A DNA stretch of 64,000 nucleotides from assembly GCA_963839645.1 (NCBI GenBank), contig CAWIVZ010000004.1, forward strand, positions 1 to 64,000. The letters are read 5' to 3'. The notes beneath the pieces were generated by a model. The model did not search any database. It was given only the letters and a program-made list of their open reading frames with translations, and was not told the origin of the DNA. Each line of letters opens with the position of its first letter. The stretch's first letter is position 1. Shown here piece after piece: positions 8,916 to 17,197 of this stretch. This DNA is from PALSA-911 sp963839645. GTDB lineage: Bacteria > Pseudomonadota > Alphaproteobacteria > Acetobacterales > Acetobacteraceae. The translations under genes were made by a program, and so were the position numbers.

Positions 8916-9167
8916 CTATCGGAACCGTATCCGATCGCTGGCCGTATGGAAAGCCTCTTGTGCCGCTTGCCGTGCCAAGAGACGAACAAGCTCAACAAGC
9001 GGATCGTGCGCCCGACCCTGTGCGAAGGCGCGCACATCGGGTTTGTTGCCGGCTCGTCGGCCAAGGCTACGGGGGATGGAGTAACGCTCTTCATCGCCCC
9101 GTCTAATTCCCCACCTCATCCGGCCGTTGGGCAATCTAATTTTGGGCCAGCTCAGATCCTGCACCAC
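8916..9167 (-). CDS. Small conserved-looking protein of the recombinase module
   Basis: 83 codons, on the same strand as and 57 bp upstream of the serine recombinase, 15 bp after the 9183-9803 gene. The C-terminal half (DPLVELVRLLARQAAQEAFHTA) has an amphipathic helix pattern. From memory, short proteins with a similar 'DPLVELVRxLARxAA' segment precede serine recombinases in other alphaproteobacteria. No enzymatic motif is visible. Function unknown; possibly an accessory factor. Confidence 0.5.
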   Translation of the reverse strand: MVQDLSWPKIRLPNGRMRWGIRRGDEERYSIPRSLGRRAGNKPDVRAFAQGRAHDPLVELVRLLARQAAQEAFHTASDRIRFR

Positions 9168-9182
9168 TTTCCTGCCCGACCT

Positions 9183-9803
9183 TCATTCCGATGCCAGGGA
9201 CATGCGTCTCGACCTAGGCGCATTAGCCGGCTTACGCATTCGAACAAGGGTCATCAACGCTTCCGAACGATTGACCAGGCGACCGCCGCTCTTGCGGGCT
9301 CCGGCCTCTTGGAGCGCCTCCTCTAATTCTTCTGCCTCGGCCTCTGTGAGATGGAAGCTTTTGGTGACGAGTGCCTGTCCGCTGCTTCCCTGCTGAAAAT
9401 ACCTCACCAGGGCAGGGAGCGTGTTCGATTTTGCGAAGGCTATAGCCTGTTTGGTCTCGCGTTTCCTCGTCGTTCGGGTAGCGATCAGTCTGGCCTTGGC
9501 CCAACCAATTTCCTCACACAGGTCGGCATCTACTTGCCCCCTATCGACCGCGTCGGCGATCGTGATCAGGTCATAGGCCTTTCGGGAATGGATCGAAAGC
9601 GCTACGCAGGCAGCGTTGAACTCACCTCGATCCTGTGCCTCCCGTAGCTCCCGACCAAGCTGAACGAGGCTAGGTCTCTGAGTCGCGGCGAGACGGGGAG
9701 CGACGTCTTTCGCGCGCCGGGAAAGAGCCGGCTGTCTGTCTGGAATTTTCTTTGGGCATCCGGACCGGCTACCTTCCATTCCATATCGGGCAATTAATTG
9801 CAA
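9183..9803 (-). CDS. Hypothetical protein of the recombinase module
   Basis: Up to 206 residues from ATG 9803; ATG 9776 is an alternative start. A central helical region (HSRKAYDLITIADAVDRGQVD, then EEIGWAKARLIATRT) resembles DNA-binding or phage-type domains in which a host cell is scanned by repeated helices. It is followed by TKSFHLTEAEAEELEEALQEAG and a basic C-terminus. I cannot name the family. It is first of three co-directional genes ending in the serine recombinase, suggesting a regulatory or directionality role. Intact. Confidence 0.55.
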   Translation of the reverse strand: MQLIARYGMEGSRSGCPKKIPDRQPALSRRAKDVAPRLAATQRPSLVQLGRELREAQDRGEFNAACVALSIHSRKAYDLITIADAVDRGQVDADLCEEIGWAKARLIATRTTRKRETKQAIAFAKSNTLPALVRYFQQGSSGQALVTKSFHLTEAEAEELEEALQEAGARKSGGRLVNRSEALMTLVRMRKPANAPRSRRMSLASE

Positions 9804-9916
9804 GTCTATCCCATGCGCTCAAGCAGGACACTCGCAGACCCGACGGCTGGTTTGCGCCCAAGTCGGACGGCCTCGCGCTAAACCAGATCGCTGAAAGCGG
9901 ACATATCAACCAGGGT

Positions 9917-11184
9917 CAGGCGTGCGTGCGAGGGTGGTGGTGGAAATTGTGTGTAGCTGAGGTGGCTATGGATCATGCGGCCACGGTGGAAATCTGTGTG
10001 GGCACGGCGTCGATCACGGGCGGTGAACTTCAGGCCGTCTATTTGCATATAGCGATGCTGAAGCTGCCATTCATCGTTGGCCTCCAGCAGCACGGCGCCG
10101 ATGAGGCGAATGATGGCCCCTTCATTCGGGAAGATGCCCGACAACGTCAGCACGGCGTTTGACGTCCTTATACAGCCGTTCCGGCCCAGGGTTTTGTACG
10201 TGGATCTTGGTGCGATGCTGGGCGGGGAAGTCCATATGCGCCAGCACGTCGGCCTCGCTTTCGTCGATGAACACGCCGAGCTTCCGGGCCACTTCGTCAG
10301 AGGAGCTGATCAGCGACGTGCCGCAACGTCTGGCTGGCGCTGACGCGATCGGGCTGAATGAAGGCCTGGCGCAACGCCGCAAAAACCATGCTTTGCTGGC
10401 CTTTCGGCACGTAGGACTGGGCGTTTCGCATCCAATGCACACGGCAGCGCTGCCAGGTCGAGCCCATCACCCGGCGGATCGCGGCCTTCAGCCCCTCATG
10501 CGCGTCGGAGATCACGAGCTTGGTGCCCCGCAGTCCGCGGCGGACCAGGCTCTTGAGGAACGTGGCCCAGAACGTCTCGGCTTCGGAAGGCCCGATATGC
10601 AGACCCACGATCTCGCGTTTCTGCCCCTCTGTGTTGACGGCCACAGCGATTATCGCCGCCACGCTGACAACGCGCCCGCCCTCGCGCTGCCTGAGGTAGG
10701 TGGCGTCCAGCCACAGGTAAGGCCAGTCCGGCGAGCGGGCGGTCCAGGAAGGCATTCACCCGGTCGTCGATGTCCTTGCATAGCTTGCTCACCGTGCTCT
10801 TGCTGATCCCAGCCAGCCCCATTGCCTGCACCAGGTCATCCACCCGCCGGGTCGAAACGCCGCCGATCCAGGCTTCCTGGATGACGGCGACCAGGGCCTT
10901 CTCCGACGTCTTGCGCGGCTCCAGGAAGGGCGGAAGTAGCTTCCCTGCCGCAGCTTCGGGATGCGAAGCTGGAGGCTGCCGAGGCGCGTATCAAGCGTTC
11001 GGTCACGGTAGCCATTCCGGTAAGTCTGACGATCGCCGGTTCGCTCATGCCGACTGGCGCCGATCATGCCTTCCACATCGGTCTCCATCAGCAACTGCAC
11101 GACGGCCTCGGCCACGCTGCGCAGAAAATCGCCATCTCCGGCTTTGGCCAAAAACTCAGCCAGCGGTAATCTCTCTTGGGTCAT
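9917..11184 (-). pseudogene. IS256-family (mutator) transposase, four frame breaks
   Basis: ATG 11184 starts MTQERLPLAEFLAKAGDGDF. The protein continues through YRNGYRDRTLDTRLGSLQLRIPKLR, breaks near 10935, resumes EPRKTSEKALVAVIQEAW..VDDLVQAMGLAGISKSTVSKL, breaks near 10735, resumes PDWPYLWLDATYLRQREGG (first catalytic Asp) and KLVISDAHEGLKAAI (second Asp), breaks near 10315, then EVARKLGVFIDESEADVLAHM and KDVKRRADVVG. After a last break near 10140 comes IFPNEGAIIRLIGAVLLEANDEWQ. The C-terminal frame runs open through the element's end. Nonfunctional as written. Confidence 0.85.
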
Positions 11185-11301
11185 CGGGTCCTCGTGGTCT
11201 CGGGGTGAAGCTTCGCAACTCCACCTTAGCCAGCCGATCCGATGGCCACCTCTGCCCACACCGCCGTCGTCAGCAAATTCCACCGCGAGAACGGACGCTA
11301 T
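9917..11301 (-). mobile_element. IS256-family element, nearly full length
   Basis: The upstream terminus (complement of 11291-11301) reads TAGCGTCCGT. The downstream terminus near 9917-9960 carries an inverted relative of the same sequence (GGTGGTGGAAA..GCTGAGGTGGCTAT versus GGTGGTGGAAT..GCTGAGGTGGCCAT). Length about 1385 bp, normal for IS256. The transposase reads right to left and is broken by frameshifts. No matching target duplication was seen in the immediate flanks. The left boundary is approximate. Confidence 0.8.
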
Positions 11302-11303
11302 TC

Positions 11304-11582
11304 TACGGGCCACGCAGCTTCGCTTACGTTATGAATGCAAAAGGCGCTCTCGAACTTACGTCAATGCAGCGTGCCTTTGAGTTGGTTCCGCAAGATCTCA
11401 GAACCCGACAGGCAGCCTCACCGCGCGATGGCACGAAGACGCTGATCGATCACGCGGTTGAGGTCCTGCAAGCTATCCAACGTGCTGCGTCGACCAAGGC
11501 TTCCGAACAACTGAACAGCCCCCGGCCCGGACCCGCGGTTGAAGCCGCGTTGGAGGCGGCGCTTGAAAAGCTGGACCCATAG
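11304..11582 (+). pseudogene. 3' remnant of an unidentified gene cut by IS256
   Basis: 92 codons open from the IS256 boundary to a TAG stop at the end. The peptide includes GALELTSMQRAFELVPQDL and DGTKTLIDHAVEVLQAIQRA followed by an alanine/glutamate-rich helix (AVEAALEAALEKLD). No start codon or RBS belongs to it; the 5' part was presumably displaced by the mobile elements. Family not recognised. Confidence 0.45.
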
Positions 11583-11804
11583 GCGGGAGCGTCAAGTTCG
11601 ACGGTTTGGGACTGGGCGGAAAGTGGAAACAAGCCGCACCGGCCCCGGCTTCAAGCTGGCATGCGGACAACAGCGGGGCCCGCGCCGGCGCGGGGCGCAG
11701 CCGGCTCCCCTTGCCGCGCCCTCTCCCCCCGAACCGGGTGGAGAGGGAGAGAAGGAGGGGCCGTCAAATTCTTTCCGCGATCCCCTCGTGAGGGGCCTGT
11801 TGAG
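11583..11804. other. Intergenic region downstream of the amidase
   Basis: 222 bp between the end of a gene remnant and the stop of the leftward amidase. It contains a purine/pyrimidine-skewed dyad around 11718-11760 (CCCTCTCCCCCCGAACCGGG then TGGAGAGGGAGAG) that could fold, possibly ending amidase transcription. No gene seen. Confidence 0.4.
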
Positions 11805-13082
11805 CTAGATCACGCTCGCGACCCAGGCGGCCCAGGCCAAAGTGGCGCGGTCCTCGTTGGGACGGCCGCAGATCTGGATGCCCAGCGGCAGGCCATTCGG
11901 CCCGGTGCCGGCGGGAATGGTGACGCAGGGACCGTGCAGGGTGGTCCAGAGGTAATTGAAACAAGGATCGCCGGTCCATTCGAGGCCTGCAGGGGCTTCG
12001 CCAGGGGCCGACGGGGTGAGCAGGATGTCCAGGCCATCCATCGCCGCGGGGAAGGCGGCCTGGGTGCGCTGGAAGGCGGCGCAGGCGGCGTCGAGCGCCG
12101 GTTCGGTCTGCGCCAGGCCGAAATCCAGGCGTTCACGCAGGGTTTCCGACAGTTGCGAGCGGTGGTTGTTCATCTCCCAGCCCAGCGCGCGGGCGCTCTC
12201 GTTGTTCATGACGATGGGATGGGCGGTCTCCAACTCGTTGAAATGGCCTGGCAGTTCGAAGTCGGTCACGCGGGCTCCGGCGCGGGAGAGCGCGTCGGCG
12301 ATGCGGCCGAGCAGCGCCTGGGTTTCCGGCGTGGCCTTGTCCCAGGAAATCGTCTTGCAGACGCCGACCCTGGGCGCGGCATCCGGCCTGGCGTCGGGGT
12401 TGCCGAGGTTGCGCCCGGAAACGGCGGAGGCGAACAGCGCGCAATCGGCGACCGAGCGAGCCATTACGCCGACGGTGTCGAGGCTGTCGGACATGATCTT
12501 CATGCCGATCCGGCTGATCAGGCCGAAGGTGGGCTTGTAGCCGACCACGCCGCAAAAGGCGGCGGGGCGGATGATGCTGCCGGCGGTCTGCGTGCCGAAG
12601 GCGAGAGGGAAGAAGAAATCCGCGACCCCCGCGGCCGAGCCGCTGGAGGAACCGCCGGGGGTGTGGGCGGGCCCATGGGCAGATGCCGCGGGGTTGGTGG
12701 TGGGGCCGGGGGTGCGGGTGGCAAACTCGGTGGTGACGGTCTTGCCGACCACCACGGCGCCGGCGGCGCGGGCGGCCGCCACAGCGGCGCAATCGGCCTT
12801 CGGCTGCCAGCCCTGCCAGATCGGCGAGCCGTATTGACTTGGCATATCCGCGGTATCCAGCACGTCCTTCACGCCGATCGGCAGCCCGGCCAGCGGGCCC
12901 GGACGCGGGCGTGAGGCGGCACGGCTGGCGGCTTCGGGGGCGAAATGGGTGAAGGCGTGGCGCTCGTCCTCGCGCTGGTCGATCCGGTCGAGGCAGGCCT
13001 CCATCACCTCCATCGGCTCGATATGGCCGTCACGGATCAGCTTCACCGCTTCGGTTGCGGTGATGCGCGAGAGGTCCTGCAT
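11805..13082 (-). CDS. Amidase signature family hydrolase
   Basis: 425 residues with the complete Ser-cisSer-Lys triad context: lysine in LAGLPIGVKDVLDTADM (about residue 72), the cis-serine and nucleophile region TPGGSSSGSAA (about 141-151) and FGTQTAGSIIRPAAFCG (about 163-179), where the nucleophilic serine lies. Hydrolyses amide bonds of small substrates; substrate cannot be predicted. Cytoplasmic, no signal peptide. A divergent gene starts 84 bp away. It lacks the gatC/gatB neighbours expected of a GatA, so a catabolic amidase is more likely. Confidence 0.9.
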   Translation of the reverse strand: MQDLSRITATEAVKLIRDGHIEPMEVMEACLDRIDQREDERHAFTHFAPEAASRAASRPRPGPLAGLPIGVKDVLDTADMPSQYGSPIWQGWQPKADCAAVAAARAAGAVVVGKTVTTEFATRTPGPTTNPAASAHGPAHTPGGSSSGSAAGVADFFFPLAFGTQTAGSIIRPAAFCGVVGYKPTFGLISRIGMKIMSDSLDTVGVMARSVADCALFASAVSGRNLGNPDARPDAAPRVGVCKTISWDKATPETQALLGRIADALSRAGARVTDFELPGHFNELETAHPIVMNNESARALGWEMNNHRSQLSETLRERLDFGLAQTEPALDAACAAFQRTQAAFPAAMDGLDILLTPSAPGEAPAGLEWTGDPCFNYLWTTLHGPCVTIPAGTGPNGLPLGIQICGRPNEDRATLAWAAWVASVI

Positions 13083-13165
13083 TTGTGAAACTCCGGATTT
13101 TATCGATGTTGAAGCGCCGCGACAGGCTGGCGCAGCCGGGCGCGGCGGTCCATCCTTGAAATGCC

Positions 13166-13747
13166 ATGCGAGACAGTTTCGCCGAACCGACTGAGCTCAC
13201 GCCTGTGGTCCGGGTTGGCCGGGGCGCGGACGGGATGACGACCTATCTGGTCGATCTGCCGCCCGAAACTCTGCCGCCCGTTACCGGCCGGGATCTGGAG
13301 CGGGCGTGGTATGCCGCCCGGCAGGCGGCGATTTCGGCCGACTGGGGCGCGGCGCGCGGCTTTCGGTTCCGCCGCGCCGACGGTGGTTACCTGGATCTGG
13401 CGCTGGAGGATGCCGACGCGCGCTGCTGGGCCGGCGCGGTGGACGGCACCGTGGGAATGGCCAGCTGCTATGGGCTGTCGCTTTGCCTGCGGCTGCTGGC
13501 GCTGGTCGATCTGCTGGCGCGGGCCGGCTGGGCGGCCAGGGTGGTGCGCCTGGCGCGCGATGGGGCGGAGTTGCATCCCTGCCTGTTGCGTGCCGCGGCC
13601 ACCCTGCCGTTGACGCCGGAGGCCCGGTTCGACGAAACCAGCTTTCGTGTCCACCTCGCGCCACAGCTGGGCGAATCGTGTAGGGAGGACGGATCGCACA
13701 GCGCCGGCTTGGATCCTCCTGGCCGCCTGAGAGGAGCCTCCGTATGA
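13166..13747 (+). CDS. Hypothetical protein
   Basis: 193 residues, no signal peptide or recognisable domain. Contains GMTTYLVDLPPETLPPVTGRDLERAWYAAR, then GGYLDLALEDADARCWAGAVDG and a leucine/alanine-rich helix (GLSLCLRLLALVDLLARAGW). Codon use matches the neighbours, so I consider it real. The stop overlaps the start of the downstream lipoprotein gene by 4 bp, suggesting coupled translation. Confidence 0.65.
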   Translation: MRDSFAEPTELTPVVRVGRGADGMTTYLVDLPPETLPPVTGRDLERAWYAARQAAISADWGAARGFRFRRADGGYLDLALEDADARCWAGAVDGTVGMASCYGLSLCLRLLALVDLLARAGWAARVVRLARDGAELHPCLLRAAATLPLTPEARFDETSFRVHLAPQLGESCREDGSHSAGLDPPGRLRGASV

Positions 13748-14217
13748 TTTCTGCTGCCCGACATGTCCGCGCCGCTTGTGCAACGGGGGGGCTGAGCGTG
13801 TTTCTGGCGCTGGCGGGCTGCGCGCCATCCGCGCCGAGCGGGCCGGTGACCGCGGATCAGGCCGCCCGGGCAGCGTGCCGCCAGCAGACCGAGCAATCCT
13901 TCAACATCCGCAATCGTGCTGACCTCTACCGGCCCGAATACGGCCGCGACGCTCCGCTGTCCGGCCAGGCCGCCCCGCAGATCGATCGCGGCCTGTCGGA
14001 TCGCTTCAGCTACGAGCAGGATTACCAGGATTGCCTGCGCAGCCGGGGCGCGCGCCAAACCCCGACGACCGTTGCCGCGCCGACACCGGCCGCCCCGGCG
14101 CCCGCCGCGCTGCCGCCGGCGCCGAGCCGGCCGCCTGCTTCGCGAACATCGGCGCCGTCGGGCGTGGCCCCGGCAACACCGACCGATCTGACGCGGCCGC
14201 CGTCGTTGACAGAATAG
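13744..14217 (+). CDS. Predicted lipoprotein with proline-rich tail
   Basis: 157 residues. An N-terminal signal with lipobox LALAGC (cysteine about residue 28) predicts attachment to a membrane. The central part has RAACRQQTEQSFNIRNRADLYRP and SDRFSYEQDYQDCLRSRG with two cysteines that could pair, then a long Pro/Ala-rich tail. Function unknown. It overlaps the preceding gene by 4 bp and precedes the MFS gene by 19 bp, so the three are probably cotranscribed. Confidence 0.75.
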   Translation: MISAARHVRAACATGGLSVFLALAGCAPSAPSGPVTADQAARAACRQQTEQSFNIRNRADLYRPEYGRDAPLSGQAAPQIDRGLSDRFSYEQDYQDCLRSRGARQTPTTVAAPTPAAPAPAALPPAPSRPPASRTSAPSGVAPATPTDLTRPPSLTE

Positions 14218-14236
14218 GGCGGAGAAGCCGCGCCCG

Positions 14237-15473
14237 GTGGCCAGCTTTTCCGCGCTCGGGCGCGTCGTCTCGTATCGCAACGCTCGCATCTTCTATTCCG
14301 GCAGCGCGGTCGCGTGGACGGGCCTGTGGATGCAGCGGGTCGCCACCGACTGGCTGACCTGGCAGCTGACCCATTCGCCGCTGTGGGTCGGCATCATCGC
14401 GTTCTGCAGCCTCGGGCCGTCGATCATCGTCTCGCCGCTCGCCGGGGCGGTCGCCGACCGGCTGGACCGGGTGCGGCTGACCTCCGTCACCCAGATGATG
14501 GCGTCGCTGCACGCGGCCACGCTGGTGACGCTGATCCTGACCGGCCTGATCCGGGTGGAGATCATCGCCGGGCTGGAACTGCTGCTGGGGATTTCGCAGA
14601 CCATCTCCCAGCCGGCGCGCCAATGCCTGGTGCCGGGTCTGGTGCCGCGCAGCGAGCTGCCGGCGGCGGTCGCGCTGAATTCGCTCACGTTCAACCTGGC
14701 CCGCTGCGTCGGCCCCGCGGTGTCGGGCGTGATGATCGCCGCCTTCGGGGTTGTGCCCTCCATCGCCTGCAACTGCGTGGCGTATCTGTATGCCAGCCTG
14801 ACCCTGCCGATGCTGGACCTGGCGCCCGAGTATCGGCGTGGCCAAAAATCCAACCGCAGCGTCTGGCATGACGCGGCGGAGGGGCTGCGCTACGTCGCGC
14901 GGAATGGCGGGATGGCGCCGATCTTCCTGTTCGCGGCGTCGCTTGGGATGCTGCTGCGCTCGGTGCCGGAGATGCTGCCGCCCTTCGTCGCACAGCTGTT
15001 CTCCCGCGGCGCGGAGGGGTTGGCGATCCTGGCCAGGCACGATGGGTTTCGCCGCCCTGGCGGGCGGGTTGCTGGTGGCGATGCGGGCCCGGCTGGAGGG
15101 GCTGTCGCGCATCGCCCTTGCCGCCGGGCTGGTGCTGACCCTGGCGACGGCCGGCTTCGTCGCCACCCATTCCTTCGCGGTCGGGGTCTTCTGCATGGCG
15201 CTGATGGGGGCCGCGACCACGATCCACGGCATTTCCATCCAGACACTGCTGCAAAGCGCCTGCGCGCCGGGCATGATCGGCCGGGTGCTCAGCCTGTGGG
15301 GCATGGTGGTGCGGGCGGGCCCGGCGCTGGGCGCGCTGATCTATGGCGCTGCGTCGGAGTTCGCCGGGCTGCAGGTGCCGGTGGTAGTCGGCTGCGGCTT
15401 CGCCTGTGTCGCGTTCCTCTGGGCCTGGACCCGTCTGCCGGCGATCGAGGCGGCGCTCGAGAGAAACCCCTGA
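14237..15473 (+). pseudogene. MFS transporter (MFS_3/EntS-like), one frame break
   Basis: Starts GTG 14237 (MASFSALGRVVSYRNARIFYSGSAVAW). Typical first-half features include LGPSIIVSPLAGAVADRLDR, the motif-A region between helices 2 and 3. The frame changes near 15040 after GLAILA and continues GTMGFAALAGGLLVAMRARL to ...RLPAIEAALERNP. Rejoined length is about 411 residues with roughly 12 hydrophobic segments, as normal for the family. Proton-driven export of small molecules; substrate unknown. The break looks like an inserted base within GGCCAGGCACG. Confidence 0.82.
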
Positions 15474-15592
15474 TCGTCCGAAACCCATGGACGCCGACCG
15501 CGATCTGCCCCGGCCAGCCTTGCCGCTACCGGGGCTCCGCCCTAGAAACGTCGCGGATAGCACGCCTGACGCAGGCACACAGGGAGACGCTC

Positions 15593-15943
15593 ATGAGCAA
15601 GATCATCCGGACGGAACCGAACCAGATCCTGTCCAAGGCCGTGGAATATCACGGTTTCGTCTACCTCCAGGGCTGCACCGCCAGCGATCTGAGCAAGGAC
15701 GTCAAGGGCCAGACCGCCGAGGTTCTGGCGCAGATCGATCACCTGCTGGAGATCCACGGCACCGACAAGACCCGCCTGCTGCAGGCGATCATCTGGGTGA
15801 AGGACATCAACGACCGCCCGGCGATGAACGAACTGTGGACCGCCTGGGTGCCGGCCGGTGGCGCACCCGCCCGGGCCTGCGTGGAGTCGAACATGGCCGA
15901 CCCGCGCGTCCTGGTCGAAATCATGATCACCGCCTGCAAGTAA
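15593..15943 (+). CDS. RidA/YjgF-family protein
   Basis: 116 residues. The fold signature is intact: QILSKAVEYHGFVYLQGCTA, QTAEVLAQIDHLLEIHGTDKT, INDRPAMNELWTAWVP and the substrate-binding arginine in GAPARACVESNMADP (Arg about residue 92). RidA proteins deaminate reactive enamine/imine intermediates; this one is of a branch with C-E-S after the arginine. Cytoplasmic homotrimer expected. ATG 15593 follows GGGAGACGC. Stands alone after the MFS gene. Confidence 0.9.
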   Translation: MSKIIRTEPNQILSKAVEYHGFVYLQGCTASDLSKDVKGQTAEVLAQIDHLLEIHGTDKTRLLQAIIWVKDINDRPAMNELWTAWVPAGGAPARACVESNMADPRVLVEIMITACK

Positions 15944-16231
15944 CTCTCCGCGGATTGGTTCCGTCGAACGGTGGAACTCTGGACGGGTCTCCATCGGACG
16001 GCCGGATGACCAATTCGGGATTGCGCCGCATATCCCTCCATTTAGGACAATTATCCCCCTTTGCCCGCTTATCCACAGGGGGTGATCGGGGAAATCAGCA
16101 ACACTCGAAAGAAAAAGCGGCCCAAGGGTTGTCAGCCGCGCAACCCAGTTGTTACCCACAATCGCATCTGGACCCGCCCACGAAGCGGGGGCAGCGACTA
16201 CCGGGTTAACAAAAACGTTGGGATCGTGTGC
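15944..16231. other. Leader region of the CHAP gene
   Basis: 288 bp between the RidA-like gene and the CHAP-domain gene. It is locally A/T-richer (TTTAGGACAATTATCC), holds two DnaA-box-like sites described separately, and no convincing gene. Confidence 0.45.
16069..16160. promoter_or_regulatory. Two DnaA-box-like sites upstream of CHAP gene
   Basis: TTATCCACA at 16069-16077 is a perfect DnaA consensus box and TTACCCACA at 16152-16160 differs by one base. Both are on the plus strand upstream of ATG 16232. This could be DnaA-linked control of a cell-wall hydrolase or chance; no origin features (DnaA/DnaN genes, clustered boxes) accompany it. Confidence 0.35.
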
Positions 16232-17131
16232 ATGCGGGCTTGGGGCAATGGCAGCAAAACCATATTGTTGGGTGCGGGTTGGGTGGCTTCCCTGCTCTTC
16301 ACCGCACAGATGGCGATAGCCTCTCCATCCAGCAGCAAGAACGCCACCAAACACGCCTCCGCCAAACATGCCTCCTCGGGGCAAGCCCATGCGGGTCAGC
16401 CGGCAGGCGGTGGCCGATCGGCTTCCAGCCATTCGGCAGGCAGGGAGCACTACGCATTGCATGCCGGCCGTGCGGTGTTCCCTGGCGGCAATGCGACACG
16501 CCATGCCATGCATGGCCGAGGCGGCTACCACCTTTCCTCCTATCGTAATTCGCACGGCTACCATGGGCCGACGCTGCAATGCGTGGCCTTTGCCCGCGCC
16601 GACAGCAACGTCTCGCTCTCCGGCAATGCGGCCGACTGGTGGAGCAATGCCGCCGGCCTGTATGCCCGCGGCAACCGGCCGCAGCCGGGCTCGGTGCTGG
16701 CGTTCACCGCCAACGCGCGCATGCGCCTGGGCCATGTCGCCGTCGTCAGCCGGGTGATCAACGGCCGTGAGATCGAGGTCGATCATGCCAACTGGGGCGG
16801 CTACCACGGTGCGATCGCCCGCGGCGTGCCGGTGGTGGACGTGTCGCCGAACAACGACTGGACGGCGGTGCGCGTGGGTCTGTCGAGCAGCGGCGATTTC
16901 GGCAGCGTGTATCCGACCCATGGGTTCATCTACGACCGCCCCGACAACGGCGTTCGGGTCGCATCGGTGTCGCATCCCGCGCCCGAACTGGCGCTGAACC
17001 CGGCGCCGGCCGACCTGCGGTCCGGCTATGGCCGGCAGAGCTTCAAGGTCCAGGGCGACAACTATGACGAAGTGGCCGAGGCGCCGGCCGTTAATCGCTC
17101 CTTCGACCGTCCAAACCGCAGCCTGCGCTGA
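16232..17131 (+). CDS. Secreted CHAP-domain cell-wall hydrolase
   Basis: About 299 residues from ATG 16232. Signal peptide MRAWGNGSKTILLGAGW..LLFTAQMAIA, then a His/Ser/Ala-rich linker. The CHAP domain follows with catalytic cysteine in TLQCVAFARADSN (about residue 113), histidine in RLGHVAVVSRV and the acidic/Asn region EVDHANWGG. Predicted periplasmic peptidoglycan amidase or endopeptidase. The tail from about residue 245 is low complexity. An alternative upstream start would bury the signal peptide, so 16232 is preferred. Ends convergently with hyuA. Confidence 0.88.
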   Translation: MRAWGNGSKTILLGAGWVASLLFTAQMAIASPSSSKNATKHASAKHASSGQAHAGQPAGGGRSASSHSAGREHYALHAGRAVFPGGNATRHAMHGRGGYHLSSYRNSHGYHGPTLQCVAFARADSNVSLSGNAADWWSNAAGLYARGNRPQPGSVLAFTANARMRLGHVAVVSRVINGREIEVDHANWGGYHGAIARGVPVVDVSPNNDWTAVRVGLSSSGDFGSVYPTHGFIYDRPDNGVRVASVSHPAPELALNPAPADLRSGYGRQSFKVQGDNYDEVAEAPAVNRSFDRPNRSLR

Positions 17132-17154
17132 GTTTTTTCGCCGGCCGGATCTGA

Positions 17155-17191
17155 GCGGGAGCGATTTCACCCAGGGTGAAATCGCTCCCGC
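17155..17191. terminator. Perfect 37-bp palindrome between convergent genes
   Basis: GCGGGAGCGATTTCACCC (17155-17172), a single A, then the exact complement (17174-17191). It lies between the stop of the CHAP gene (17131) and the stop of hyuA (17198), the place for a bidirectional terminator. No T-run follows on either strand, so a protein-binding dyad or repeat is an alternative. Confidence 0.55.
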
Positions 17192-17197
17192 CGCGTT

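Noticed and set aside
11661..12914. 417-codon open frame on the plus strand
   Set aside because: Antisense to the amidase gene, which has a complete catalytic triad and family length; translation is Gly/Ala-rich without motif.
14006..15304. 432-codon open frame on the minus strand
   Set aside because: Mirror of the MFS gene; low-complexity Arg/Gln/His-rich translation, no RBS, no motif.
16052..16160. Chromosome replication origin at the DnaA-box-like sites
   Set aside because: Only two boxes, no dnaA/dnaN/hemE neighbours and no long A/T-rich unwinding region.
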